The notes: a model not told the origin generated them from the letters alone. 36,011 nt of DNA from JBAVQS01 sp049694275 (GCA_049694275.1 JBAVQS010000002.1:1-36011); one strand, 5' to 3'. Shown: positions 7,923 through 14,886, counted from the first letter of the stretch. Numbers and translations: made by a program.

Positions 7923-8993
7923 ATGCCCCAACCCAACCACTTTCCCGTTTTTGACAAGCCCGGCGAGCCCGGTTCCCCGGCCGATCCCTTCAAGACGCTG
8001 GTGATGCGTCTCAGCCAGGCGTTCGGCCCTTCCGGTTCCGAAGAGGCCGTGCGCAACCTGATCCGCGACGAATGCCGGCCGCTGGCCGACGAAGTGCGCG
8101 TCGACGGACTGGGGAATCTCATCGTCCGCAAGCGCGGCGCGGGCGGCGGTGTGCGCCGCAAGGTCATGCTCGCCGCGCACATGGACGAAGTGGGGCTCAT
8201 GGTCACGCATGTGGACCAGAAAGGTTTTCTCCGCTTCGCCCCCCTTGGGCCGCTCCAGCCCCTGGCGCTCCTCGGCCAGCGCGCGCTCTTTGCCAACGGC
8301 GCGGTCGGGGTGATCGGTCGTGAGACCAAACGCGCCAAACCCGAGTTGGAGCTTGAGCGGCTCTATCTTGACGTCGGCGCAATTGGCGCGTCGCCTGTTG
8401 GCGTCGGGGTAGGGGATGCCGCTGTGCTCGCCGGTCCCTTTATCGACGCCGGAGCGCGCGTGATCGGCAAGGCGCTCGACAATCGCATCGGCTGCGCCAT
8501 TTTGATCGAGACGCTGCGCGAGTTGAAAAAATTCTCGCATGACCTCTACCTCGTCTTTACCGTCCAGCAGCAGGTCGGCGCGCGGGGCGCGACCACCTCC
8601 ACCTTTGGCATCCAGCCCGATCTCGCGCTCGCCGTCGACGTGACCCATACCGGCGACACCCCCGAGGCCGAGCTCATGTCCGTCTCGCTGGGCCAGGGGC
8701 CGGCGATCAAGGTCAAAGACCCCGGCGTCCTCGTGAGCCCCCTGGTGCGAGACGCCCTGGTGGAAGCCGCGCGCGAAAGCAAGGTTCCCTACCAGTTCGA
8801 GGTGTCCACCTCGGGTAGCACCGATACGGGCGCGATGCAGGTCGCGCGCGAAGGGGCGCATGTCGGCGCGCTCTCGATTCCGCTCCGGTACATGCACACC
8901 CCCTCCGAGATGATCGATGTGAATGATGCGCAAAACGCCGTCAGGCTCCTGCTCGCGTTCCTCGTCAAGCCCTTGCAGATGAGCCTGCAATAA
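7923..8993 (+). CDS. M42 family aminopeptidase-like protein with altered active site (paralogue 3)
   Basis: 356 residues with the M42 fold and most metal ligands: AAHMDEVGLMVTH, IGKALDNRIG, LAVDVTHTGD and IPLRYMHTPSE. However, the segment that should read VQEEVG reads FTVQQQVGARGA: both glutamates (residues 216-217, codons CAG CAG at 8568-8573) are glutamines. In the family the first Glu is the general base and the second binds a metal, so this copy should be inactive or much impaired although otherwise well preserved. It starts 2 bases after paralogue 2 and shares its transcript. A regulatory or structural subunit of a mixed particle is the most likely role (inference). Confidence 0.93.
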   Translation: MPQPNHFPVFDKPGEPGSPADPFKTLVMRLSQAFGPSGSEEAVRNLIRDECRPLADEVRVDGLGNLIVRKRGAGGGVRRKVMLAAHMDEVGLMVTHVDQKGFLRFAPLGPLQPLALLGQRALFANGAVGVIGRETKRAKPELELERLYLDVGAIGASPVGVGVGDAAVLAGPFIDAGARVIGKALDNRIGCAILIETLRELKKFSHDLYLVFTVQQQVGARGATTSTFGIQPDLALAVDVTHTGDTPEAELMSVSLGQGPAIKVKDPGVLVSPLVRDALVEAARESKVPYQFEVSTSGSTDTGAMQVAREGAHVGALSIPLRYMHTPSEMIDVNDAQNAVRLLLAFLVKPLQMSLQ

Positions 8994-9007
8994 GTACTAT
9001 AGTCCCA

Positions 9008-9036
9008 TTGAACAAAACCCCATCGTCGGGTAGAAT
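9008..9036 (+). promoter_or_regulatory. sigma-70-type promoter driving the riboswitch RNA
   Basis: TTGAAC at 9008-9013 and TAGAAT at 9031-9036, separated by exactly 17 bases. Transcription would start near 9043, about 15 nt before the aptamer. It lies 15 bases after the stop of the third M42 gene, so the riboswitch has its own promoter. Confidence 0.75.
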
Positions 9037-9055
9037 GCAATCAGTAACAGCAACA

Positions 9056-9147
9056 CCTCCGATAAAGGCAAACTCAGCGAAAGCTGGGGACGCAAAGCTA
9101 CGGGCCTAAGGTCACACAGACTAGGGTCGCCGGGCTGCCGAAGAGCT
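9056..9147 (+). promoter_or_regulatory. cyclic-di-GMP-I (GEMM) riboswitch aptamer
   Basis: The conserved core of the class I c-di-GMP aptamer is present in order: GATAAAGGCAAAC, a hairpin closed by a GAAA tetraloop (AGC-GAAA-GCT), GGGGACGCAAAGC, then GGGCCTAAGG with the other side of P3 (CTAGGG), and GCCGGGCTGCCGA. The GAAA loop and the CCTAAG segment fit the known tetraloop-receptor contact. The 3' end, TGCCGAAGA at 9136-9144, is fully complementary to TCTTCGGCA at 9171-9179 in the following terminator. This gives a simple switch: free RNA can form the antiterminator, while ligand-bound RNA lets the terminator form (OFF switch, inferred). No protein gene follows on this strand. Confidence 0.93.
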
Positions 9148-9161
9148 AACAGGGCAAGTGC

Positions 9162-9200
9162 AACCCCGCTTCTTCGGCATGGAGAAGCGGGGTTTTTCTT
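9162..9200 (+). terminator. riboswitch expression-platform terminator
   Basis: A perfect 12-bp stem, AACCCCGCTTCT (9162-9173) with AGAAGCGGGGTT (9183-9194), then a T-rich run TTTTTCTTT. The loop and the end of the left arm overlap the segment able to pair with the aptamer 3' end. Confidence 0.92.
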
Positions 9201-9210
9201 TAGAATGTGG

Positions 9211-9242
9211 ATGGGTTCGTCCCTCCCCCCAGGGCGACCCAT
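9211..9242 (+). other. hairpin in the riboswitch read-through region
   Basis: ATGGGT...CG.CCCT pairs with AGGGCGACCCAT (9231-9242): a 12-bp stem with two single-T bulges. It lies between the two terminators and would be part of the longer RNA only when the first terminator is bypassed. Confidence 0.5.
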
Positions 9243-9244
9243 AT

Positions 9245-9284
9245 CGGGTCATCATGCGGCCGGGTATGATGACCCGTTTTATTT
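9245..9284 (+). terminator. second intrinsic terminator
   Basis: An 11-bp perfect stem, CGGGTCATCAT (9245-9255) with ATGATGACCCG (9266-9276), followed by TTTTATTT. It would end any read-through riboswitch transcript at about 240 nt, before any coding sequence. Confidence 0.82.
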
Positions 9285-9285
9285 C

Positions 9286-9516
9286 AGGTCACACGCCGCA
9301 GGTCACAGGTTGCAAGCCTCAAGCCGCACGCGACACGGCGTAAGCAACCTGCTCCCCCGTAGCCTGTAGCCTACGACCTGCCCTCTGCAACCAGCCCTCT
9401 GCGTCCTGTCCCCTGTTATCTGCGACCTGTTACTTGTGACCTGTGACCTGTCACCTGCGACCTGTCCCCTGTGACCTGCAACCTGTTACCTGTGACCTGT
9501 AGCCTGCGACCTGATC
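9286..9516. repeat. degenerate CCTGNNN heptamer array with inverted arm
   Basis: From 9363 to 9516 the DNA reads as 22 successive 7-bp units in constant phase, mostly CCTGTGA, CCTGTTA, CCTGCGA, CCTGTCC, CCTGTAG and similar. About 9286-9335 contains the inverse form (AGGTCAC, AGGTTGC), so parts can fold back: CAGGTCACAGGTTGCA on the left pairs with TGCAACCTGTTACCTG on the right with one mismatch. The array runs into the 3' end of the minus-strand gene ending at 9486 and encodes its last residues. Confidence 0.85.
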
Positions 9517-11129
9517 CGCCTCACCGTCCCCTCTGTCCCATCCACCGCCACCCAATCCCCGTCCTGCAGCTCTTGCGTAATGTGCGGAATCCCCGCCACC
9601 GCCGGCAGGTGATGCTCCCGCGCCACAATCGCCCCGTGCGCCAGAATCCCCCCGCGTTCCAGCACCAGCCCGCTCAACCGCGCAAACACCGGCGTCCATC
9701 CCGGATCGGTCGCCGGCGCGACGAGCACCTCGCCCGCCTGTACGCGGTTCAGCTCGCTCGCGTCGAGGATCACGTGCACGGCCCCTTCCCCTTGCCCTGG
9801 GCTCACCCCGCGCCCGCGCCAGCTCTCCCGCACCGGTTCCTGCTCCCTCTCGATCGGCGTATCCCCTTTCAGAAATGCCGGGTATGCCCGTGCCGGCGCG
9901 CGCCGGTACTCGTCCCCATACCGGTCCCACGCCTCGCGTCGTTCCCGGATGAGCGTCGCCAATCGTTCTGCGGTCAGCCGTCCCCCGAAATAATCCGCCA
10001 GCTCCCCCTGGGTCGCATAAAAGACGTAATCCCGCGCGTCGATCACCTGGTCCGCGCAGAGATAATCCGCGAGCCGCAAATACGCGCGCCGGGATACGGC
10101 GAGCGATTTATGCCAGTAATACCGCTGGTTCTCGCGCAAGAGCGCGTAACGCCGCGCAAAGCCGAGCACAAGCTCAAAAACAGGTTTCTCCCATAGCGGA
10201 AGCCCATTTCGTACGCGTTCCCGCGTCAATCGCCAGTCCTCCGCATTTCTGCTTGTTTCCGGCGCAGTATGGAGCATCCTTAGCGCCTGCGCGGGATCGT
10301 CGGCAAAGGTGGGCCGCGCGATATCCAGGCTGAACGACCGGTGCCCGTGCACCCGCAGAAACCCCTCCAGCGCCCGCCCAAACTCCGGGTTCCCCTGCGC
10401 CGCCGCGATCCCCTCCGCCGAATCGAGCGCCAGCCCCATCCGTCTCGCCAGTCCCCCCAGCTCTGCCAGTTCCGCATTCATCTGCCGGGTTATATTATTC
10501 TGGTCCGAGATCAGGCTCTGCGCCGCCGCCCCGCTCATCCCCGCCAGCCATTGATAAAAGATATCCGCATAAGTGAGGCTCCAGCGGTGAATCTTGAGCA
10601 AATCCGCGTTTGCGCCTCGTGCCCCCTCGGCCACCGCCAGAATCTCGGCCGGGGACCCTGCCTCGGCCAACTGCGCGTTCAGCGCCGCCACCCGCTGGTC
10701 ATGCCGCCGCGTATACGAATCCCACACCTGAGCATTCAGCGGCGACCAGTTCAGCGGATCGCGCACAAAATGCGCCAGCAGCGCCCCGATCAGCTTGGGG
10801 TCCAGCATCCCGCTCGGGTAGGGGGCCTTTTTCCGCCGGTTCGTATCCCCCTCGGGAAAATACCGCACCGCGTCCGCCGGGACGAACCGTTCGGGAAAGG
10901 GTTTATAGAAAATCTCGAAAATCAGCACATTGACGTACGGGTGTCCGTGTACCAGCCGCGTCGTCGGGATGCGGTCCGCGTCCCGGTACCCCATATACCG
11001 CAGCGGCTCGCGCAGCGCGTATTCGTCGAACTGTTCCCCCACCACTGACCACCCCAGCGGCGACACCGGCGCCGGAAACCGCTCGTTCAAAAACCCCGCC
11101 GTCCAATAGGTCTCGATCTGTTCTGCCAT
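9486..11129 (-). CDS. PEP-utilising swivel-domain protein, rifampin phosphotransferase-like, without ATP-binding domain
   Basis: 547 residues. The N-terminus (TYWTAGFLNERFPAPVSPLGWS) and helical middle (GFLRVHGHRSFSLDIARPTF) resemble the central part of rifampin phosphotransferase and PEP-synthase relatives. The C-terminus has the swivelling phosphohistidine domain: GGILAHGAIVAREHHLPAVAGI, with the acceptor His near residue 497. The N-terminal PEP/pyruvate-type ATP-binding domain that would charge this His is absent, so a separate partner would be needed. The ATG at 11129 is chosen because family similarity starts right after it; an in-frame upstream start at 11198 would add residues encoded by repeat DNA. 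The last residues (RSQATGHR) and the stop are encoded by the heptamer array. Substrate unknown. Confidence 0.82.
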   Translation of the reverse strand: MAEQIETYWTAGFLNERFPAPVSPLGWSVVGEQFDEYALREPLRYMGYRDADRIPTTRLVHGHPYVNVLIFEIFYKPFPERFVPADAVRYFPEGDTNRRKKAPYPSGMLDPKLIGALLAHFVRDPLNWSPLNAQVWDSYTRRHDQRVAALNAQLAEAGSPAEILAVAEGARGANADLLKIHRWSLTYADIFYQWLAGMSGAAAQSLISDQNNITRQMNAELAELGGLARRMGLALDSAEGIAAAQGNPEFGRALEGFLRVHGHRSFSLDIARPTFADDPAQALRMLHTAPETSRNAEDWRLTRERVRNGLPLWEKPVFELVLGFARRYALLRENQRYYWHKSLAVSRRAYLRLADYLCADQVIDARDYVFYATQGELADYFGGRLTAERLATLIRERREAWDRYGDEYRRAPARAYPAFLKGDTPIEREQEPVRESWRGRGVSPGQGEGAVHVILDASELNRVQAGEVLVAPATDPGWTPVFARLSGLVLERGGILAHGAIVAREHHLPAVAGIPHITQELQDGDWVAVDGTEGTVRRIRSQATGHR

Positions 11130-11195
11130 CGTCCGCTTATCCGTGCCGCGCACGCGGCTCAAAGGCCGTCCTATGGACAATCCGTTTGATGCCCC

Positions 11196-11240
11196 CATCC
11201 GTTTATCCGTTGCCCTTATCCGCTGACACCCGTTGACGCC
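11196..11240 (+). repeat. ATCCGTTTATCCGTT...GTTGACGCC repeat, left copy
   Basis: CATCCGTTTATCCGTTG ... GTTGACGCC. The inverse form is at 11418-11449 and a shorter same-strand copy at 16450-16483 inside mod. The two intergenic copies bracket the 55-aa gene in inverted orientation. Confidence 0.7.
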
Positions 11241-11383
11241 TGCAAATCCCGCAGCAGCCGGCTAAACGCCTCGTGATACGCACTGTGTTTTCCCAACCTG
11301 GCCTTCAGCCAGGTGTTCCACTCGGTAATGTCTCTCGCCTTGCTGCATTTCCTCAGCAGCGCGAGTTGCTCTGCATTCGCCAT
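11216..11383 (-). CDS. small 55-residue protein
   Basis: Encodes MANAEQLALLRKCSKARD and onwards, 55 residues, hydrophilic and helical (ITEWNTWLKARLGKHSAYHEAF). The ATG at 11383 is preceded by AAGGAG with an 8-base spacer, one of the best Shine-Dalgarno sequences in the window, which argues for real translation. The beginning and the WNTW segment recall the short N-terminal helix found before pentapeptide repeats (MANEEHL...W..W), but no pentapeptide repeats follow; it may be a remnant or a stand-alone version. The last codons overlap a dispersed repeat. The swivel-domain gene starts 86 bases downstream on the same strand. Function unknown. Confidence 0.6.
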   Translation of the reverse strand: MANAEQLALLRKCSKARDITEWNTWLKARLGKHSAYHEAFSRLLRDLQASTGVSG

Positions 11384-11417
11384 GTGGCGGTCTCCTTGTT
11401 AATGAGGGTGGCAACGA

Positions 11418-11449
11418 GCGTCAACGGATCAAAAACGGATAAACGGATG
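11418..11449 (-). repeat. ATCCGTTTATCCGTT...GTTGACGC repeat, inverted copy
   Basis: GCGTCAACGGAT (11418-11429) and ACGGATAAACGGATG (11435-11449) are the reverse complement of the copy at 11196-11240, on the other side of the 55-aa gene. Confidence 0.65.
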
Positions 11450-11533
11450 CGGGCGTCATTTGCGGTTCAATCTTTGCCTGCCAGCCGCGCTTTTTTCAGC
11501 CGGGGAATTCGCAAGACTCCGTTGGTGAATGCC

Positions 11534-11661
11534 AGCCGCCGATTCAAATCGGCGGCTAAATAGCCCTCTACGAGGGTCCGTGGAAATCGGTTCAAACCGA
11601 TTTGGGCGAATCCGATTCATCGGATTTCCACATCTTGAGCAACCGAATTGATTCGGTTGCT
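11534..11661. repeat. cluster of short-loop palindromes (REP-like)
   Basis: At least four palindromes lie in 128 bases: AGCCGCCGATT-CA-AATCGGCGGCT (11534-11557); CCCTC-TAC-GAGGG (11564-11576); an outer GTGGAAATC / GATTTCCAC pair (11580-11588 with 11623-11631) enclosing AAATCGGTT-CA-AACCGATTT and AATCCGAT-TC-ATCGGATT; and AGCAACCGAAT-TG-ATTCGGTTGCT (11638-11661). Loops are mostly two bases. It lies just beyond the stop of res. It resembles REP/RAYT-type palindromic elements; no transposase is nearby. Confidence 0.8.
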
Positions 11662-11670
11662 GATGCCCGG

Positions 11671-14355
11671 CTAGATCAATATGCCGCGTGCAAACACAAT
11701 GAGATCGGCGAATTCGGTGGGTTCGAGTTGCTCATATTCCTTTTGCGGAACCTTGATGTATTGCCACCGCGTCCCCGTCAAGCGCGTCGCGTTCTCGCAC
11801 CAGAGGTGCGCCGCGCGCTCTTTATTGGCCACGTCCACATCCTCGCGGCCTTTGGTTTCGACAAGGTAATGCTCACCATCCGGAGTCAGCGCGACGAAAT
11901 CCGGCTCATAATAGCGCAGGTTGTTGTTCAAATCGGTGTATTCGATGGCAAATCCGAATTGCTCGGGCAGTTTGGCGAACGCCGTGACGTCAGGCGCATT
12001 TTCGAGAAAGCGGGCAAACGCCCGTTCAAATTCATTGCCGCACGGCACGAGGTTGAATACCGTTTTGCGCGCGGGAAGGGTCGGGCGCGAATAAGGAAAT
12101 GCGGGGGTTTCTGAGAGCTTGTGTCCACTGTGCTGCAACTGGGGTTCGAGCTCTTGCACCACCAGCGGACGGAGGGCCTTGACAAACGCCTGCACCGTCA
12201 CAAACTGGGCGACGTTGGTGCTGATCGCCTTGATCAGGGCCGGGGTGTCGAGATTCACCCGTTCACCAAAAGCGCGGGTTTCCAGGAACTCGCGTACCTT
12301 GGGGGCTAACGGCGCAAATTGCGCCGGCAGCTTGACATCCTGTGCAATGCGCTTGGCGTAATAGGAGATGACCTCCTGCGACGTTTGCACCTGGGGCAGG
12401 GTATAGTCCCGCTCGACCAGCTTTTGCAAGCTGACGAGGTCATACCCCTCATAGTGAAAGGTCTCTTCGGCAATATCTCCGGCCTTGCGCGGCAGCGTGG
12501 GACAGGTCATCGCGGCGACATCCAGCGCCGCAATCTCCTCGGCGAGCGTTCTCTTGCGAGCCAGGATGGGGCTCAGGATGGGCAGGGCAATATCCTTGTC
12601 CATCTTGTCAGGATCGGGCGCGATGGTGATGATCTTGAGTTTGTCTTTGCCAATCTCGAATGTGCCAAAGGCAATCTCTTCCTCGCGTTCCAGTTGCTCC
12701 ACAAACTCGATGAACGCCTTGTTTCCGATGACATCCACCCGCTCGATGTAATCCGTGGTCAGGTCGCGAAACATCAGGCGCAGCCCGCGCCCCACCGTCT
12801 GCTCGGGTAGAATGTTCGCTTTGGAGGTATAGGGTCGCAGCCCGACCACCACAGTTACATTCTGAACGTCCCAGCCCTCGCGCAGCATCAGGACGCTGAC
12901 AATGGCATGGATCGGGTTCTCGGTCAGGTCTACTTCGCGCGCCGCCCGGCGCGCCGCGTCCAGGTCTTTTTGGGCCACTTCACCCGAGCGGTTGGTATGA
13001 ATCTTGAGCAGTTGGTCGCCACCGAATTCAGTCGGATACCGGTTCTGGAGCCAGTCGGCGACGTCGTCCGCTTCTTCCGTCGAATTCATCATCACAAAGA
13101 GCACCGGCTTTTTGTGGAGTGGTTCCAACTGCTCACGATATTCCCGCCAGCGTTCCACCCCGGCGGTCAAATAAGGCTTGTACCGGGTGCTCGCAATCGT
13201 CGAGCGCGCTTCCTGGATGCCGCTCGCCACCCCCTTGATCGGATGCTTGACGATGCCGTCAAGAATGGCCTGCTTGAGCGGATAATCGAAAACGGTCCAG
13301 GTGAACAACGCCCCCTTGCTGTAACGCGGGGTGGCGGTGAAATCGAGCTGGAGGGCGAGACCGGCCTCACCCCCTGACCCCCTCTCCTGAGCATAAGGAC
13401 GCTGCTCAGGAGAAGGGGAACTGGACTGGGCAAAAGGATGTTGCCCAGGAGATGGGGGATTGAGCGCGGGGGAGGGGGAATGAGTGAGAGACGCGTGGAG
13501 GTTGCGAATGACCTGGTTCCACTCGCTCTCTTCATCGTGGGTGTGATGCGCCTCGTCGTTCACCACGAGCAGCGGGCCGCCGCGGGCGAGGATGCGCTTG
13601 TCAAAATCCTCAATCTCGATGTTCTGCGCGGGCGGCGGCGCGCCGAGCACGCCGGTCATCGCGTCCGGCTCGTCGTCATCGCTACTGCCATTTCGCCGGT
13701 AAAACTGCTGGATATTGGTGAGATAAAGCGCGCCCTGTGAGCTCGCGCGTTCACCTTCGCCCCGCATATAGAAATCGAAATCCCAAAAGATGGCGAGCTC
13801 GGGCGGAATGATCGGGTCGGTGCGAAAGATTTTGCCGCCGGCAAAGTCCATGCGCAATCGCTCAAACACGATGACGTTGGGGGCGATGAGCAAAAAGGTC
13901 CTGGCATAGTCGTCCCGCCCTTCGCAGACAGCGTTGAAATACTGCCAGGCTATCGCCAGCGACATCACTTTGGTCTTGCCGCTGCCGGTTGCCATCTTGA
14001 CGCAGTAGCGGGCGAACTCGTCGTATTGCAACAGGCGCAGATCCTTGTTGGATTCGGCGTACTTTTCGATCAGGTCTTTATGGCGATGGACGCCCGCGAC
14101 CTCATAGAGATAGAGGAGCGTCTCGACTGCAAAGCGTTGGGCGTCGAAATAGACGAACTTATGCCCGTTCGGCAGGCGATGCCCCGACCCGAACCAATAG
14201 TTGAGCAGGATGCGCGTGGTATCCGTGACGCCTTTATAGCCGCCTGCGCGCCAGTCATTCACCGCTTTTCTGATGGCGGGGACGCAAGGCGCGGTCTTGA
14301 CGCGAGGTTCAAGAAAGCTCGGCTGTTCAGCAGGGGGCGATTTACGGCGGGGCAT
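11671..14355 (-). CDS. res: type III-like restriction subunit: SF2 helicase with PD-(D/E)XK nuclease
   Basis: 894 residues. Helicase motifs: MATGSGKTKVM (Walker A, about 121-130), NDEAHH (about 266-271), DFTATPR (about 338-344) and QTVGRGLRLMFR (motif VI). The C-terminus has YYEPDFVAL...YLVETKGR, a PD-(D/E)XK nuclease signature as in Res of type III systems. With the mod gene upstream on the same strand it should form the cleaving complex of a restriction-modification system. Residues about 289-333, between the DEAH and TAT motifs, are a low-complexity Ser/Pro/Gln segment (SPSPALNPPSPGQHPF) encoded by a dispersed hairpin repeat inserted in frame, which may weaken or loosen the helicase core. 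The start at 14355 lies 14 bases after the DUF2442 stop. Confidence 0.9.
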   Translation of the reverse strand: MPRRKSPPAEQPSFLEPRVKTAPCVPAIRKAVNDWRAGGYKGVTDTTRILLNYWFGSGHRLPNGHKFVYFDAQRFAVETLLYLYEVAGVHRHKDLIEKYAESNKDLRLLQYDEFARYCVKMATGSGKTKVMSLAIAWQYFNAVCEGRDDYARTFLLIAPNVIVFERLRMDFAGGKIFRTDPIIPPELAIFWDFDFYMRGEGERASSQGALYLTNIQQFYRRNGSSDDDEPDAMTGVLGAPPPAQNIEIEDFDKRILARGGPLLVVNDEAHHTHDEESEWNQVIRNLHASLTHSPSPALNPPSPGQHPFAQSSSPSPEQRPYAQERGSGGEAGLALQLDFTATPRYSKGALFTWTVFDYPLKQAILDGIVKHPIKGVASGIQEARSTIASTRYKPYLTAGVERWREYREQLEPLHKKPVLFVMMNSTEEADDVADWLQNRYPTEFGGDQLLKIHTNRSGEVAQKDLDAARRAAREVDLTENPIHAIVSVLMLREGWDVQNVTVVVGLRPYTSKANILPEQTVGRGLRLMFRDLTTDYIERVDVIGNKAFIEFVEQLEREEEIAFGTFEIGKDKLKIITIAPDPDKMDKDIALPILSPILARKRTLAEEIAALDVAAMTCPTLPRKAGDIAEETFHYEGYDLVSLQKLVERDYTLPQVQTSQEVISYYAKRIAQDVKLPAQFAPLAPKVREFLETRAFGERVNLDTPALIKAISTNVAQFVTVQAFVKALRPLVVQELEPQLQHSGHKLSETPAFPYSRPTLPARKTVFNLVPCGNEFERAFARFLENAPDVTAFAKLPEQFGFAIEYTDLNNNLRYYEPDFVALTPDGEHYLVETKGREDVDVANKERAAHLWCENATRLTGTRWQYIKVPQKEYEQLEPTEFADLIVFARGILI
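13357..13491. repeat. dispersed hairpin repeat inserted in frame in res
   Basis: About 135 bp of C/G-homopolymer-rich DNA within res. It contains CTCCTGAGCA (13384-13393) pairing with TGCTCAGGAG (13403-13412), and CTGGGCAA (13426-13433) pairing with TTGCCCAG (13441-13448), bounded by CTCACCCCCTGACCCC on one side and GGGGGAGGGGGAATGAG on the other. The length is a multiple of three and no stop is introduced. Confidence 0.75.
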
Positions 14356-14369
14356 AGGGGATTAGGTTT

Positions 14370-14678
14370 CTATGATTTTCTGGCGGCCAACCAACGTTCG
14401 AAGGAAGCGGGGCTTTCAGTAGAACGCTTGCCAAGCACAAGGCCTTCAATGCCAATATCCTCGTCGAGGTCGGGCCAATGAATGCCATACCCTGCGCCGC
14501 TAATCTCGAAATTTGCGCGCTCTGTGGGTGTGCCATGCGCCAGGCGCGGGTACCAACCAATCGGCGCAGAAATCGTGCGCCCATCTTCCAGGTCTACCGT
14601 CAGTGTGTCGTCCGTGACGCGGACCGCAGTCAGCTTGGGTAGCGCGAGCGTGACTGCCACAGAAAGCATCCCATTCAT
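14370..14678 (-). CDS. DUF2442 domain protein
   Basis: 102 residues with a clear DUF2442 pattern: VTDDTLTVDLEDGRTISAPI, WYPRLAHGTPTERANFEI, YGIHWPDLDEDIGIEGLVLG. The biochemical role of the family is not established; members often sit next to toxin-antitoxin or small accessory genes (DUF4160 partners) and are suspected of nucleic-acid binding. Here it lies immediately before res, 14 bases apart, so the two are probably co-transcribed; no DUF4160 partner is seen. A start at the second Met (three residues later) is also possible. Confidence 0.85.
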   Translation of the reverse strand: MNGMLSVAVTLALPKLTAVRVTDDTLTVDLEDGRTISAPIGWYPRLAHGTPTERANFEISGAGYGIHWPDLDEDIGIEGLVLGKRSTESPASFERWLAARKS

Positions 14679-14700
14679 CTTGATGACCTGGCGAAAAAGA

Positions 14701-14886
14701 TTATACCACCTTAATCTTTAACGTCTTCGCCGTGTCGTTCCCCAGAATATCAACGACCCTGACGACTACTTTGTAGCCGCCGGCACGCGAGTCGTTCACG
14801 GCCTGCTTGATGGCTGTGGAAAAACGGCTGTTTTTATTGAAAATATTGTGGAAATATTGACAATACCAAGAATACATGATATACAA
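14701..14886 (-). pseudogene. chimeric scar: res 5'-like piece joined to mod 3'-like piece
   Basis: The translation of 14704-14814 reads AIKQAVNDSRAGGYK followed by VVVRVVDILGNDTAKTL and stop. The first part matches the res N-terminus (AIRKAVNDWRAGGYKG, residues 27-42) and the second matches the mod C-terminus (YKIVVKVIDILGNDTTKTL). At the DNA level each half is roughly 80% similar by eye to its parent. The two meet at a shared Gly-Tyr-Lys codon region. The upstream 70 bases are AT-rich and the start is doubtful. I read it as a relic of recombination between res and mod copies, not a working gene. Confidence 0.65.

Noticed and set aside
9158..9343. 61-codon + strand frame after the riboswitch
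   Set aside because: It starts inside the terminator stem, runs through both terminators and into repeats, and has no Shine-Dalgarno or recognisable sequence.
9363..9516. CRISPR array
   Set aside because: Period is 7 bp with no constant repeat and no spacers of 30-40 bp; no cas genes are present.
11273..11563. Plus-strand frame of 96 codons over the 55-aa gene
   Set aside because: It is antisense to the small gene with the good Shine-Dalgarno and runs through the inverted and palindromic repeats.
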